Origin: Flavobacteriales bacterium
GTDB taxonomy: Bacteria; Bacteroidota; Bacteroidia; Flavobacteriales_F; PHOS-HE28
Reading direction: 5' to 3'
Assembly: GCA_016788205.1 (NCBI GenBank)
Contig: JAEUTA010000031.1
Span: forward strand, 168,576 to 232,575
DNA: 64,000 bases
A program made the position numbers and the translations under genes. Shown here piece by piece: positions 9,643 through 19,515 of this stretch. The notes beneath the pieces are model-generated. The model searched no databases. It worked only from the letters and a program-made list of their open reading frames with translations, and was not told where the DNA came from. Position 1 is the first letter of the stretch. Each line of letters starts with the position of its first letter.

Positions 9643-10769
9643 AGCTTCTCGATGGCTGCGTCCAAGGTAGTGTCCTGCTTGGCGAAGCAGAAGCGCAAGA
9701 GACGTTGGTCTGCTGGTGGTTCCATGTAGAACGGCGAAAGCGGAATGGTGGCCACACCGAACTCACGCGCAACGCGCTCGGCGAAACTCCTGTCCTCCTC
9801 CTGGCTGATGGTGCTGTAGTCTGCCGTTTGGAAGTAGGAGCCCTCGCAGGGCAACAGCTTGAAGCGCGACTTCGCCATGCCCCGTGCGAAACGGTCGCGC
9901 TTTGCTTGGTAGAAGGAAGGCACGCTTTCGTAGTTCGATGGCTCCATCATGTAGGCGGCCAGCGCATGCTGGATCGGCGTGTTCGCGCTGAAGACATTGA
10001 ACTGGTGCACCTTCCTGAACTCCGTCATCAGTTCTTTCGGCGCAAGAGCATAACCCATCTTCCAGCCGGTGGTGTGGAAGACCTTGCCGAAGCTGAAGAT
10101 CACGAAGGCGCGGTCGCGCAGTTCGGGATAGTTGATCGCGGATGCATGCGGCTCGCCATCGAAGACCAGGTGCTCGTACACTTCATCGCTCAGCAGGATG
10201 ATGTCGGTGCCGCGCAGCATGTCGATGATGCGTCGCATGTCCGCATCACGCAGGATGGTACCCGCCGGATTGTGCGGCGTGTTGATCATCAGCATGCGTG
10301 TGCGCGGTGTTATCACCGCCTTCACCGCTTCCGCATCGAACTTCATGTCGTCGCCCAAGCGCACGTGCACAGGTTTGCCGCCGAAGAGTTCCACCGTGGG
10401 CGAGTAGCAGTCGTACGCCGGATCCACGATGATGACCTCATCGCCGGGATGCACCACGGCCCCTATGGCGGTGAAGATGGCCTGTGTACCGCCCGAGGCC
10501 ACGGTGACTTCCGCCTCCGGATCGTAGCGGAAACCATAGAGCCGCTCCACCTTGTTGCTGATCGCTTCGCGCAGCGCTGGCAGACCCGGCATGGGCGCGT
10601 ACTGGTTGTGGCCAGCCCGCATGGCTGCGTTCACCAGTTCGCTCAACTTGGCGTCGATGGGGAAATCCGGGAACCCCTGGCTGAGGTTAATGGCACCGCA
10701 CTCGGCCGCCAGCTTACTCATCACCGTGAAGATGGTGGTGCCGACGTGGGGGAGTTTGCTCTTGATCAT
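9630..10769 (-). CDS. PLP aminotransferase, methionine/glutamine-kynurenine type (YbdL-like)
   Basis: Class I/II fold-type I aminotransferase of 379 residues. PLP-binding residues are visible: N167 in TPHNPAG, D195 in LLSDEVYEH, the Schiff-base lysine K229 in SFGKV, and DPAYDCY for cofactor stacking. The N-terminal NLSQGFPDFP is characteristic of the YbdL/kynurenine aminotransferase subgroup, which transaminates methionine, glutamine, aromatic amino acids and, in some members, kynurenine. The overlap with the downstream omega-amidase favours glutamine or methionine transamination with removal of oxoglutaramate. A kynurenine aminotransferase role cannot be excluded, since the window encodes downstream kynurenine-pathway steps. 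It lies 19 nt after the lipoprotein gene, so it is probably the distal part of the sdh transcript. Confidence 0.92.
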   Translation of the reverse strand: MIKSKLPHVGTTIFTVMSKLAAECGAINLSQGFPDFPIDAKLSELVNAAMRAGHNQYAPMPGLPALREAISNKVERLYGFRYDPEAEVTVASGGTQAIFTAIGAVVHPGDEVIIVDPAYDCYSPTVELFGGKPVHVRLGDDMKFDAEAVKAVITPRTRMLMINTPHNPAGTILRDADMRRIIDMLRGTDIILLSDEVYEHLVFDGEPHASAINYPELRDRAFVIFSFGKVFHTTGWKMGYALAPKELMTEFRKVHQFNVFSANTPIQHALAAYMMEPSNYESVPSFYQAKRDRFARGMAKSRFKLLPCEGSYFQTADYSTISQEEDRSFAERVAREFGVATIPLSPFYMEPPADQRLLRFCFAKQDTTLDAAIEKLCRI

Positions 10770-10788
10770 CGGCCGCTGCGCGGTTGAA

Positions 10789-11247
10789 CTATTCTTCAGG
10801 AAAGCGATCCCAAGTCAATCGCCGTAGCGTGTTCCAATCCTCACCTGAAGGCCACCCCTTCTGCGAGCGATACTCTAACGACTGCATCGTTCCTAGGTCG
10901 CCACCATAGAACTTTATCCGCACATAGTCCCCGGCATAGTCCGTATATGCCGCTTCTTGGATAGTGGGTTCTTGCATCAAGCGCCGCGCTACCAACCATA
11001 TTGAGTCTTGTACATCCCGAGTTGCAAAGACCGCATGGTGCTTGCCCCTTGTTGGGTCGAAGGCATTCTGCTCGGATTCGAACAAGGACAACGAATCGCG
11101 AAGCGTATCCAAGCCGATCGAACGATTGTTCCACGTTACCATAAGCCAATCCCACTGCGTATCGCTCATGGTTTGCTCAACCTCTTTATGCGGTTGTGCA
11201 GAACAACTCAGCAGTGCAACAGAGGCTGGAACAAGGAAGATCTTCAT
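10789..11247 (-). CDS. Small hypothetical lipoprotein
   Basis: A 152-residue protein with a short lipoprotein signal (MKIFLVPASVALLSCSAQ, lipobox Cys at about 15). The mature part is soluble, with two Trp-rich stretches (TQWDWLMVTWNN and GEDWNTLRRLTWDRF) and a basic DSIWLVARR helix. I do not recognise a family. It sits 11 nt downstream of sdhB and 19 nt upstream of the aminotransferase on the same strand, so it is probably part of that operon. Its local base composition is more AT-rich than its neighbours, which hints at a fast-evolving or recently inserted gene. Confidence 0.75.
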   Translation of the reverse strand: MKIFLVPASVALLSCSAQPHKEVEQTMSDTQWDWLMVTWNNRSIGLDTLRDSLSLFESEQNAFDPTRGKHHAVFATRDVQDSIWLVARRLMQEPTIQEAAYTDYAGDYVRIKFYGGDLGTMQSLEYRSQKGWPSGEDWNTLRRLTWDRFPEE

Positions 11248-11258
11248 GACTCCGGAAC

Positions 11259-12016
11259 TCACTCCTTCGTCACCGTCGCCACCAGGTATTCCCGGTTGAG
11301 GCGGGCGATGTGCTCGAGGCTGATGCCTTTGGGGCATTCGATCTCGCAGGCACCGGTGTTGCTGCAGTTGCCAAAGCCCTCCTTGTCCATCTGCTCCACC
11401 ATGGCGAGCGCACGGCGTTTCGCTTCCGGATGACCTTGGGGCAACAGCGAGAGCTGGCTCACTTTGGCTGCGGTGAAGAGCATGGCGCTGCCGTTGGGGC
11501 AGGTGGCCACGCACGCGCCGCAACCGATGCACGTCGCGGCGTCGAAGGCCTTGTCGGCATCATCCTTCGGAATGGGAACTGCGTTACCATCCACGAGGTT
11601 GCCGCTGGTGTTCACGCTCACGAAACCGCCGGCAGCCTGGATGCGATCGAAAGCACCGCGATTGGTCGCGAGGTCCTTGATCACGGGGAAGGCCGCGCTG
11701 CGCCAAGGCTCCACGTAGATGGTGTCGCCGTCCTTGAACTTGCGCATGTGCAACTGGCAGGTGGTGATACCACGGCCCGGACCGTGCGCCTCGCCATTGA
11801 TGAACAGGCTGCACATGCCGCAGATGCCTTCGCGGCAATCGTGGTCGAAGGCAATGGGGTCATCGCCCTTGCGCACGAGGTCATCGTTCAGCACGTCAAG
11901 CATCTCCAGGAACGACATGTCCTCCGACACATCGTTCACAGGGTAGTCGACGATCTTGCCATTGTCGTTCGGGCCGTTCTGGCGCCAAACCTTCAGCGTG
12001 AGCTTCATGTTCCCCA

Positions 12017-12017
<1 letters not shown>
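11259..12017 (-). CDS. sdhB: Succinate dehydrogenase/fumarate reductase iron-sulfur subunit
   Basis: Iron-sulfur subunit of about 252 residues that carries electrons from the SdhA flavin to membrane quinone. Cluster ligands are visible: [10 protein letters not shown] for the [2Fe-2S] cluster, [15 protein letters not shown] for the second cluster, and [16 protein letters not shown] for the last two cluster segments. The long form and the [10 protein letters not shown]-terminus are those of Bacteroidota type B complexes. The ATG at 12017 overlaps the sdhA stop (TGATG), which supports coupling; an internal ATG at 12008 (MKLTLKV) is an equally plausible start. Gene order is sdhC-sdhA-sdhB on the minus strand. 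Confidence 0.96.
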
Positions 12018-14035
<2,018 letters not shown>

Positions 14036-14060
14036 GGGCGAGGAGTTCTGAGGTGCTCCG

Positions 14061-14132
14061 AGCTTCGAGCCATGAGCCACGAGCTTGCCGTCATGCGGGC
14101 AAGCTCGTGGCTCGTGGCTAAAGGCTCGTGGC
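14061..14132. repeat. Palindromic intergenic repeat (GAGCCACGAGC type) between sdhC and sdhA
   Basis: The 103-nt sdhC-sdhA spacer contains a perfect 16-bp stem, GAGCCACGAGCTTGCC at 14074-14089 paired with 14098-14113, with an 8-nt loop. The core word also recurs: GAGCCATGAGCCACGAGC on the left, and CTCGTGGCTCGTGGCT followed by GGCTCGTGG on the right. It looks like a degenerate, locally duplicated palindromic repeat rather than a terminator, because no T-run follows and sdhA continues downstream. It could act as an mRNA-stabilising or processing hairpin between the subunits. Confidence 0.7.
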
Positions 14133-14138
14133 GCATTT

Positions 14139-14822
14139 CTACTTGATCCAACCGAGGTAGATGGAAACGGGCATCAACGCGAACAACGTGGGCACCACGA
14201 TGCTGAAGGCCGTGCCGAGGAATGCGATGATGGGGTTGTAGCGCTTGTGGTTGAGGCCGAGCGATTGGAAGGCGCTCTTGAACCCGTGCAGCAGGTGCCA
14301 GAAGAGGCTGAAGCAGCCCAGCACGTACAGCAGCACGACCCACGGGTTGGCGAAGACCTCCAGCATGGCGCCGTAGAGGTTCTCCTGTCCTTCGGCATCG
14401 AGGCCGTAGTGATGCAGACCGGTGATGCGGCTCTTCACCCAGAAGTGCCACAGGTGCATGATGAGGAAGAAGAGGATGAGCGTGCCCAGGATGCCCATGC
14501 TGGCGCTGTACCAGCTGCGGTTGGCACTGCCTTTCTCCATGGCGTACTTCACCGGGCGTGCGGCGCGGTTCTGGCTCCAGAGCATCAGGCCGTCAACGAT
14601 GTGGGCGATGAGGCCGATGAACAGTACGATCTCCATGGTGCGGATGATCGGGTTCTTGGCCATGAATTCGGCTCCCGTGTTGAAGGTGACCCCGCCATCG
14701 TTGAAGAAGATGAAGGCGTTGAGCGTGACGTGCACCACCAAAAAGCTGATAAGGAAAAGGCCCGTGAGGGCCATCCAATACTTCTTGACGAGCGACGATC
14801 CGAAAAGTCCTTTACTAGCCAT
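14139..14822 (-). CDS. sdhC: Succinate dehydrogenase cytochrome b subunit (type B)
   Basis: Membrane anchor of 227 residues with five predicted transmembrane helices, as in single-subunit type B succinate:quinone oxidoreductases (for example [38 protein letters not shown] and [17 protein letters not shown]). Histidines in [25 protein letters not shown] and FWHLLHGF are candidate ligands of the two b hemes. It anchors SdhA and SdhB and exchanges electrons with menaquinone. The ATG at 14822 starts [17 protein letters not shown], the usual N-terminus. A -7 box lies 38 nt upstream. Confidence 0.95.
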   Translation of the reverse strand: MASKGLFGSSLVKKYWMALTGLFLISFLVVHVTLNAFIFFNDGGVTFNTGAEFMAKNPIIRTMEIVLFIGLIAHIVDGLMLWSQNRAARPVKYAMEKGSANRSWYSASMGILGTLILFFLIMHLWHFWVKSRITGLHHYGLDAEGQENLYGAMLEVFANPWVVLLYVLGCFSLFWHLLHGFKSAFQSLGLNHKRYNPIIAFLGTAFSIVVPTLFALMPVSIYLGWIK

Positions 14823-14860
14823 GCCTGGGTAACAGCGAACCGCTGGTGTTCGTTCGGCCG

Positions 14861-14868
14861 CAAAATTA
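14861..14868 (-). promoter_or_regulatory. -7 box TAATTTTG of the sdhCAB operon
   Basis: Exact TAnnTTTG match on the minus strand, 38 nt before the sdhC start. This predicts a 5' UTR of about 30 nt. It is the only good box in the 231-nt spacer between sdhC and the divergent DoxX-like gene. Confidence 0.55.
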
Positions 14869-15053
14869 CGGGGCAGGCCGTTGGCACCGTCGCGGAAGCA
14901 TGAACCGCCTCTTGTTTGGAACCGTTCTGATCGGGCCCTCCGCCAGCCCGCGCCCCTCCTATCCGTTACCTCCAGGTAACCGGTTTCCCTTCTGTAACCC
15001 ACGCCCCGCGCGGGGTTCGATGATCGAAGCTTTGTGGCCGAAAGACACACCCC

Positions 15054-15434
15054 ATGAAACGCACGAACATCATCTACTGGGTCGTTACGGCCCTCCTCGC
15101 CCTGCAGACCGCCCTCGCCGGGATCATGTATTTCACCAACCCGGAGGTCGCCACCGGTTTCGGCCACCTCGGTTTCCCGGATTATTTCCGCCAGGAACTG
15201 GGCATCGCCAAGCTCGTCGCCGCGGTGGTGATCATCCTGCCTATGGTGCCGCTCCGCGTGAAGGAATGGGCCTACGCTGGACTCGGGATTACCTTCCTCT
15301 CCGCCTTCATCGCCCATTCGGCTGTCGACGGTGCTTCCACGGGCATCGCCCCGCTGATCTCGTTGGTGCTGCTGGTGGTGTCATACATCTACCTACACAA
15401 GCGTAACAACACTACGCGTCTGGCCACTGCCTGA
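15054..15434 (+). CDS. DoxX-like membrane protein
   Basis: Membrane protein of 126 residues with four hydrophobic helices (YWVVTALLALQTALAGIMYF, LGIAKLVAAVVIILPMV, WAYAGLGITFLSAFIAHS and IAPLISLVLLVVSYIYL). The phrase HLGFPDYFRQELGIAK is typical of the DoxX-like family, relatives of the thiosulfate:quinone oxidoreductase small subunit; most members have no assigned reaction. It lies 21 nt upstream of an HxlR regulator on the same strand. That pairing is common and suggests redox- or electrophile-responsive control, which is an inference from context. Confidence 0.88.
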   Translation: MKRTNIIYWVVTALLALQTALAGIMYFTNPEVATGFGHLGFPDYFRQELGIAKLVAAVVIILPMVPLRVKEWAYAGLGITFLSAFIAHSAVDGASTGIAPLISLVLLVVSYIYLHKRNNTTRLATA

Positions 15435-15440
15435 GCACCG

Positions 15441-15448
15441 TACCTTCG
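15441..15448 (+). promoter_or_regulatory. -7 box TACCTTCG before the HxlR gene
   Basis: TAnnTTCG variant of the Bacteroidota -7 box, ending 7 nt before the HxlR start codon and just after the DoxX-like stop. It suggests that the regulator has its own leaderless transcript in addition to any read-through. Confidence 0.45.
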
Positions 15449-15455
15449 AACGACC

Positions 15456-15893
15456 ATGCGCCCCAAAGCTGACGCCCCTTCCTTCCCTCCCGGCCACAGC
15501 GCTGCCACTTGTTCGGGCGTGCTGATGTCCTTCCGCGATGCCATGGAGACCATCGGTGGCAAGTGGAAAAGCCCGATCCTGCTGAGCCTCGGCTTCAAAG
15601 GCACCATGCGTTTCGGTGAACTGCAACGGATGCACAACGGCATACCGGCCAAGACGCTGAGCAAAGAGTTGAAGGACTTGGAGCAGAACGGCCTGGTGAA
15701 ACGCACCGTGCTGGATACCATGCCGGTGACGGTGCAGTACGAGATCACACCCTACGGCCGCACGCTGGAGAAACTGCTGATGAACCTGCGCGCCTGGGGC
15801 ATGGACCACCGCGAATACATCCGCACCGGTAACGTGCCGAAGAAGACGGCCAAACGCGCCGCGAAGCCCGGAAAGATGGTTGTGGTGGGTTGA
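15456..15893 (+). CDS. HxlR family winged-helix transcriptional regulator
   Basis: DNA-binding regulator of 145 residues. Residues about 28-115 carry the HxlR winged helix (AMETIGGKWKSPILLSL, FGELQR, IPAKTLSKELKDLEQNGLV and YEITPYGRTL). One cysteine lies just before the domain (ATCSGVLMSF), in the position where redox-sensing HxlR/HypR/YodB proteins have their sensor cysteine. The C-terminal 25 residues are a basic Lys/Ala/Arg tail. It probably regulates the adjacent DoxX-like gene; the inducer is unknown. Confidence 0.9.
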   Translation: MRPKADAPSFPPGHSAATCSGVLMSFRDAMETIGGKWKSPILLSLGFKGTMRFGELQRMHNGIPAKTLSKELKDLEQNGLVKRTVLDTMPVTVQYEITPYGRTLEKLLMNLRAWGMDHREYIRTGNVPKKTAKRAAKPGKMVVVG

Positions 15894-15895
15894 AC

Positions 15896-16321
15896 CTACT
15901 TGCCCGGGTACGCCTTCTTCGTCATCGCGATCGACTGCTTGAACAAGGTCTTCAGCACCGTCAGGTCGATGTCGTCCAAGCGCTTGATGTACACGCAGCC
16001 CTTGGTGGCCTTGTGTTTGCCCAGCTTTGCCATCAGCGCTGGGTCCATCTCGGCTGAGTACAGGTAGATCACCAGTTCCGGCTTGCGCGGGCTGAAGGCC
16101 AGCAACGGTGCATCGCCTTCTCGGCCGCTCGCGTACTTGTAGTGGTAGGTGCCGTAGCCGACGATCGATGGCCCATACATGTACGGTTCCCCGCCGGTGA
16201 GCTCGTGCATCAGCTTCATCAGCGCGCGGCAATCATCGCGCACCTCCTCCTTCGGCTGCTTGTCGATGAAGGCATCCACGCTGGCGGTGGTGGCTTGGGT
16301 CTTGTTGGGTTTGGAGGGCAT
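15896..16321 (-). CDS. DUF1801 (YdhG-like) protein
   Basis: Soluble protein of 141 residues. The segments VDAFIDKQPKEEVRDDCRALMKLM, PYMYGPSIVGYGTYHYKYASG, LLAFSPRKPELVIYLY and VYIKRLDDIDLTVLKTLF correspond to the DUF1801/YdhG fold, whose biochemical role is unknown. The ATG at 16321 (MPSKPNKTQ) is preferred over an upstream start inside the Mrr-like gene's end. It is convergent with HxlR (2 nt between stops) and follows the Mrr-like gene by 10 nt on the same strand. Confidence 0.87.
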   Translation of the reverse strand: MPSKPNKTQATTASVDAFIDKQPKEEVRDDCRALMKLMHELTGGEPYMYGPSIVGYGTYHYKYASGREGDAPLLAFSPRKPELVIYLYSAEMDPALMAKLGKHKATKGCVYIKRLDDIDLTVLKTLFKQSIAMTKKAYPGK

Positions 16322-16331
16322 GGTGTTCGGG

Positions 16332-17180
16332 TCAGCTCTCAAAACTCTTGAAGAACTCCGGCACGATGTCGTACACGACCTTGGGTCGGAGACCTAGTTG
16401 GTATTTCTCAAACAGAGCTACCAACCGTTCGCCGTCAATCAGCTCAATTGGCGGAACGCCGTCACGGTTCGCTTCCTTCTGTGCATCAGTTGTGAATCTA
16501 CCCGTAGTAAGGATCAGCCCTTTCTCCGCACGTCCTTGCATGGAGCCCCGGAAGTCTCGCACGAGCGCTGGGGATACCGTCTCCTTATAACGTTTGCATT
16601 GGAATACGATGTTGAAGTTCACGACATCGTTCAGCCTAATACGGCCAATTCCATCCACCCCTTGATCGCCCGACCCTCCTGTGATCTGAATGTCATGTAT
16701 GCCAATCTCGGTGAGTAACCTCTTGCATATTCGCTCGAACCCTCGCGGTGAAAGGCCTTTAAGGGTTTCAATTAGTGATTCACTGTGCTCCTCGTCCTCT
16801 ACGAGTGCATTGTCGATGTTCGCATCCGCCTTCTTTGGCTTCTTCTTACTGGCGCCACCGAATTGTTGATGAACCCTTTGAAAGAGATCATAGACCTGTG
16901 CCTCGTTCAAGCGGGCATCTGCACCCTCTTGCGTAAGGCGCCAGTATCCGCTCTTGGGCGAATCCATGAGTCCTGCCTTGGTCAGATAGAATCGCCCCCA
17001 TTGTATCTGGTTCCGCACGCGCGATTGGCCAGACGGGATAAGCTGGTCCACTTCAGCGTCCGGAATCTTCATATCCACGATGACAGCATCGACAACATCG
17101 CTGGCCGCACCTGAGCCACCGAGATTCTTCATTACTCGAAGGAGCGGGATGCAGTACTTCAAAAAATTCGGTCCTTTCAT
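16332..17180 (-). CDS. Mrr-like restriction endonuclease
   Basis: The 282-residue protein has an N-terminal winged-helix region (residues about 1-90, KGPNFLKYCIPLLRVMKNLGG to YWRLTQEGADARL). A short linker rich in Lys and acidic residues leads to a C-terminal Mrr-type PD-(D/E)xK nuclease core. Catalytic elements are visible: GLSPRGFERICKRLLTEIG, GGSGDQGVDGIGRI (metal-binding Asp) and NIVFQCKRYK (Q-x-K). Mrr enzymes cut modified DNA and act as stand-alone type IV restriction systems. No methyltransferase gene is nearby, which fits a modification-dependent nuclease. The gene is more AT-rich than its neighbours and is preceded by a palindromic repeat, as expected for a laterally moving defence gene. 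Confidence 0.88.
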   Translation of the reverse strand: MKGPNFLKYCIPLLRVMKNLGGSGAASDVVDAVIVDMKIPDAEVDQLIPSGQSRVRNQIQWGRFYLTKAGLMDSPKSGYWRLTQEGADARLNEAQVYDLFQRVHQQFGGASKKKPKKADANIDNALVEDEEHSESLIETLKGLSPRGFERICKRLLTEIGIHDIQITGGSGDQGVDGIGRIRLNDVVNFNIVFQCKRYKETVSPALVRDFRGSMQGRAEKGLILTTGRFTTDAQKEANRDGVPPIELIDGERLVALFEKYQLGLRPKVVYDIVPEFFKSFES

Positions 17181-17334
17181 CAGATCTTGGATAGAGCACG
17201 AATCTATCGGCTCGATCGCATTTCGCGTGAGCGATTGGACCGGAAAGCCCGTAAGCCGGTAATCCGGCTGAGGACTTGGAGGGGAAAGCGCGACCGAGTC
17301 CCGGCTCGTGGGCCGGGAGAGGGGCACGCCCAAA

Positions 17335-17431
17335 GAGGAATATCGAACACGGAACACTGAATGTCGAATGACGAAGTGGGCTGTCCTCCCTTCGCCATTC
17401 GGTGTTCGTCATTCAATGTTCGATATTCCTC
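17335..17431. repeat. Long imperfect palindrome (GAATATCGAACACGG type)
   Basis: A 97-nt inverted repeat: the left arm GAGGAATATCGAACAC... continues to about 17376, and the right arm ends ...TTCGATATTCCTC at 17431. The outer 11 bp (GAGGAATATCG at 17335-17345 against 17421-17431) are perfect; inner parts are imperfect, with repeated GAACAC, GAATGTCGAATGACGAA and ATTC motifs. It lies between the Mrr-like gene and pepP and occupies the main part of the 290-nt spacer. The element reads through in several frames, which creates spurious short open frames on both strands. Confidence 0.7.
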
Positions 17432-17443
17432 CTCGCCCCCTCC

Positions 17444-17451
17444 TACCTTCG
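17444..17451 (+). promoter_or_regulatory. -7 box TACCTTCG upstream of pepP
   Basis: TAnnTTCG match ending 19 nt before the pepP ATG, immediately downstream of the long palindrome. It predicts a short 5' leader of about 12-14 nt. Confidence 0.45.
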
Positions 17452-17470
17452 CTCCTCACACTTCCCAACG

Positions 17471-18775
17471 ATGCGTTACCTGCCTCTCAGCGCCGCCACC
17501 TACCGCGAGCACCGCAACCGTTTCCGTCAGCACATGGAGAAAGGCGGCTTGGCCGTGTTCCACAGCAACGACATCATGCCCACGAGCGCCGATGGCTCGA
17601 TGCCTTTCAAGCAGGCCAGCGACATCCTCCACCTGAGCGGGATCGACCAGGAGGAGACGGTGCTGCTGCTCTTCCCCGATGCGGTGGATCCGAAGGACCG
17701 CGAGATCCTCTTCGTGCGCGAGACGAACGAGCACATCGCGATCTGGGAAGGCGCCAAGTTCTCGCAGGCCGAGGCGAGCGAGCTGAGCGGTATCGCCACC
17801 GTGCTGTGGACGACGAGCTATGACGCAACGATCAAACGCCTGGCGCCGCAAGCCGAGCATCTGTTCCTGAACAGCAACGAGCACCTGCGCCAGGGCAACG
17901 AGGTGGAGACGCGCGAGGAGCGCAAGAACAAGGAGCTGCGCGCGCTGTACCCGCTGCATAGCGTGCGGCGCAGCGCGCCCATCATGCACCGCATCCGCAG
18001 TCGCAAGACGAAGGAGGAAGTGGCGCAGATGCAACGGGCGATGGACATCACGGGCAAGGCCTTTGAGCGCGTGTGCGGTTTCGTGAAGCCGGGTGTGAAG
18101 GAGTACGAGATCGAGGCGGAGATCACGCACGAGTTCCTGCGCAACGGATCGCGCGGACATGCCTACACGCCGATCATCGCCAGCGGCTACAACGCGTGTG
18201 TGCTGCACTACATCACCAACGACCAGGTGTGCAACGACGGTGATGTGATCCTGATGGATTTCGGCTGCGAGTACGGTGGCTACGCGAGCGATCTCACGCG
18301 CTGCATTCCGGTGAACGGTCGTTTCACGCAGCGGCAGAAGGATGTGTACAATGCGGTGCTGCGTGTGCAACGGGCATCCATCGCCATGCTGCGCCCCGGC
18401 ACGTTGCTGGCCGATTACCACAAGGAAGTGGGCAAGGTGATGGAGAGCGAGCTGATCGGTCTCGGTCTGCTGGACAAGGCGGAAGTGGCCAAGCAGAACC
18501 CCGACCGTCCGCTGTACAAGAAGTACTTCATGCACGGCAACAGCCACTTCCTAGGTCTCGATGTACACGACGTGGGACTGTGGAATGAGATGATCCAGCC
18601 GGACATGGTGTTCACCGTAGAGCCGGGCATCTACATCCGTGAAGAGAAGCTGGGGATCCGCTTGGAGAACAACATCCTCGTAACCCGCGATAATCCGATC
18701 GACCTCTTCTCGAACATCCCGATCGAGGTGGAGGCGGTGGAGGAATTGATGAATCGGAGGAAGGTGGTGGCCTGA
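17471..18775 (+). CDS. pepP: Xaa-Pro aminopeptidase (aminopeptidase P)
   Basis: M24 metallopeptidase of 434 residues that removes an N-terminal residue preceding proline. An N-terminal creatinase-like domain (about 1-185) precedes the pita-bread catalytic domain. Metal ligands are visible in order: the two Asp residues in ILMDFGCEYGGYASDLTR, His in HGNSHFLGLDVHDVG, Glu in FTVEPGIYI and Glu in GIRLENNILVT. HGNSHFLGLDVHDVG is diagnostic for aminopeptidase P. No signal peptide, so it is cytoplasmic. The start is set by the first ATG (MRYLPLSAATYREHR), 19 nt after a -7 box. Confidence 0.95.
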   Translation: MRYLPLSAATYREHRNRFRQHMEKGGLAVFHSNDIMPTSADGSMPFKQASDILHLSGIDQEETVLLLFPDAVDPKDREILFVRETNEHIAIWEGAKFSQAEASELSGIATVLWTTSYDATIKRLAPQAEHLFLNSNEHLRQGNEVETREERKNKELRALYPLHSVRRSAPIMHRIRSRKTKEEVAQMQRAMDITGKAFERVCGFVKPGVKEYEIEAEITHEFLRNGSRGHAYTPIIASGYNACVLHYITNDQVCNDGDVILMDFGCEYGGYASDLTRCIPVNGRFTQRQKDVYNAVLRVQRASIAMLRPGTLLADYHKEVGKVMESELIGLGLLDKAEVAKQNPDRPLYKKYFMHGNSHFLGLDVHDVGLWNEMIQPDMVFTVEPGIYIREEKLGIRLENNILVTRDNPIDLFSNIPIEVEAVEELMNRRKVVA

Positions 18776-18781
18776 GTTTTT

Positions 18782-18852
18782 ACCGCAGAGGCGCAGAGGG
18801 CGCGCGGAGTTTCCCAGAGAGTAATCCTTGCGCGCTTTGCGTCTTTGCGGTG
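18782..18852. repeat. Palindromic repeat, ACCGCAGAGGCGCAGAG type, copy 1
   Basis: A 71-nt imperfect inverted repeat directly after the pepP stop. The left arm ACCGCAGAGGCGCAGAG pairs with the right arm CTTTGCGTCTTTGCGGT. A second, better matched copy lies between sufA and sufB (26315-26396). The same kind of element is known from intergenic regions of many environmental genomes, where its translation gives spurious HRKDAK... peptides. It may also serve as a terminator-like hairpin for pepP. Confidence 0.75.
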
Positions 18853-18942
18853 CATCGTATTCCGCGGGAAGCGGTGAATGGGCTGCAACGAACGGTCCAA
18901 TGATGCGCTGCTTTCGCGCGTTCTCCTGCCATGCACCACATC

Positions 18943-19440
18943 ATGGCAGAGATCACCACTTCTTCCAACACCCGCTCCAAGCGCCGCCCGCTCCGTCACC
19001 TCCACTTGGACATGACGCCCATGGTCGATCTCGGCTTTTTGCTCATCACCTTCTTCATGCTCACCACGCACCTGATCGATCAGCGCGTGATGAACCTGAA
19101 GCTTCCGTTACCCGGCAAGGCGACGCCGGCCAACAACACGCTCACCATTCTGTTGGATGCGAAAGGCCGTCGCTACGGCTACCAAGGCGAATTGAACGCA
19201 GCGACCATGCTACAACCGCTCGGGGGCAGAACCCTGCGAAACACGCTGCACAGTTTTCAGGCACTGAGCGCACAGGTGGAGCAGGAACCGGTATGCATCG
19301 TGAAGGCCAGCGATGGTGCGCGCTACCAACAGGTGGTCACAGCAATCGACGAGATCCAGCATGCACGGATCAAACAGTTCAGCATAGCGGACAGCGTCTC
19401 AGCCGGTGAGCGGGCGCTGCTCTTTGCGATGGCTCGGTGA
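18943..19440 (+). CDS. ExbD/TolR family biopolymer transport protein
   Basis: Inner-membrane protein of about 165 residues. A basic cytoplasmic N-terminus is followed by one transmembrane helix (MTPMVDLGFLLITFFMLT) holding the Asp that conducts protons in ExbD/TolR, then a periplasmic domain of about 120 residues. ExbD normally works with ExbB to convert proton motive force for TonB. Here neither exbB nor tonB is adjacent, so its partner must be encoded elsewhere. An in-frame ATG 12 nt upstream (18931) is an alternative start. The following gene encodes a GldL-like membrane protein, another family linked to proton-driven machines. Confidence 0.9.
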   Translation: MAEITTSSNTRSKRRPLRHLHLDMTPMVDLGFLLITFFMLTTHLIDQRVMNLKLPLPGKATPANNTLTILLDAKGRRYGYQGELNAATMLQPLGGRTLRNTLHSFQALSAQVEQEPVCIVKASDGARYQQVVTAIDEIQHARIKQFSIADSVSAGERALLFAMAR

Positions 19441-19515
19441 TCGTTGGCCGGCTGGGTGAAGCAGGTCGGCGTTACGTTCCGGGACCACGCGCATTCAACC
19501 TTAAAACCCATCACC

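Noticed and set aside
9630..10769. The aminotransferase as a dedicated kynurenine-pathway member
   Set aside because: It overlaps an omega-amidase and lies behind sdhCAB, about 30 kb from the ring-cleavage genes; broad-substrate transaminase use is a better fit.
16332..17180. A defence island around the Mrr-like nuclease
   Set aside because: The neighbours (DUF1801, HxlR, DoxX-like, pepP) are not defence genes, and no methyltransferase, toxin or integrase is nearby.
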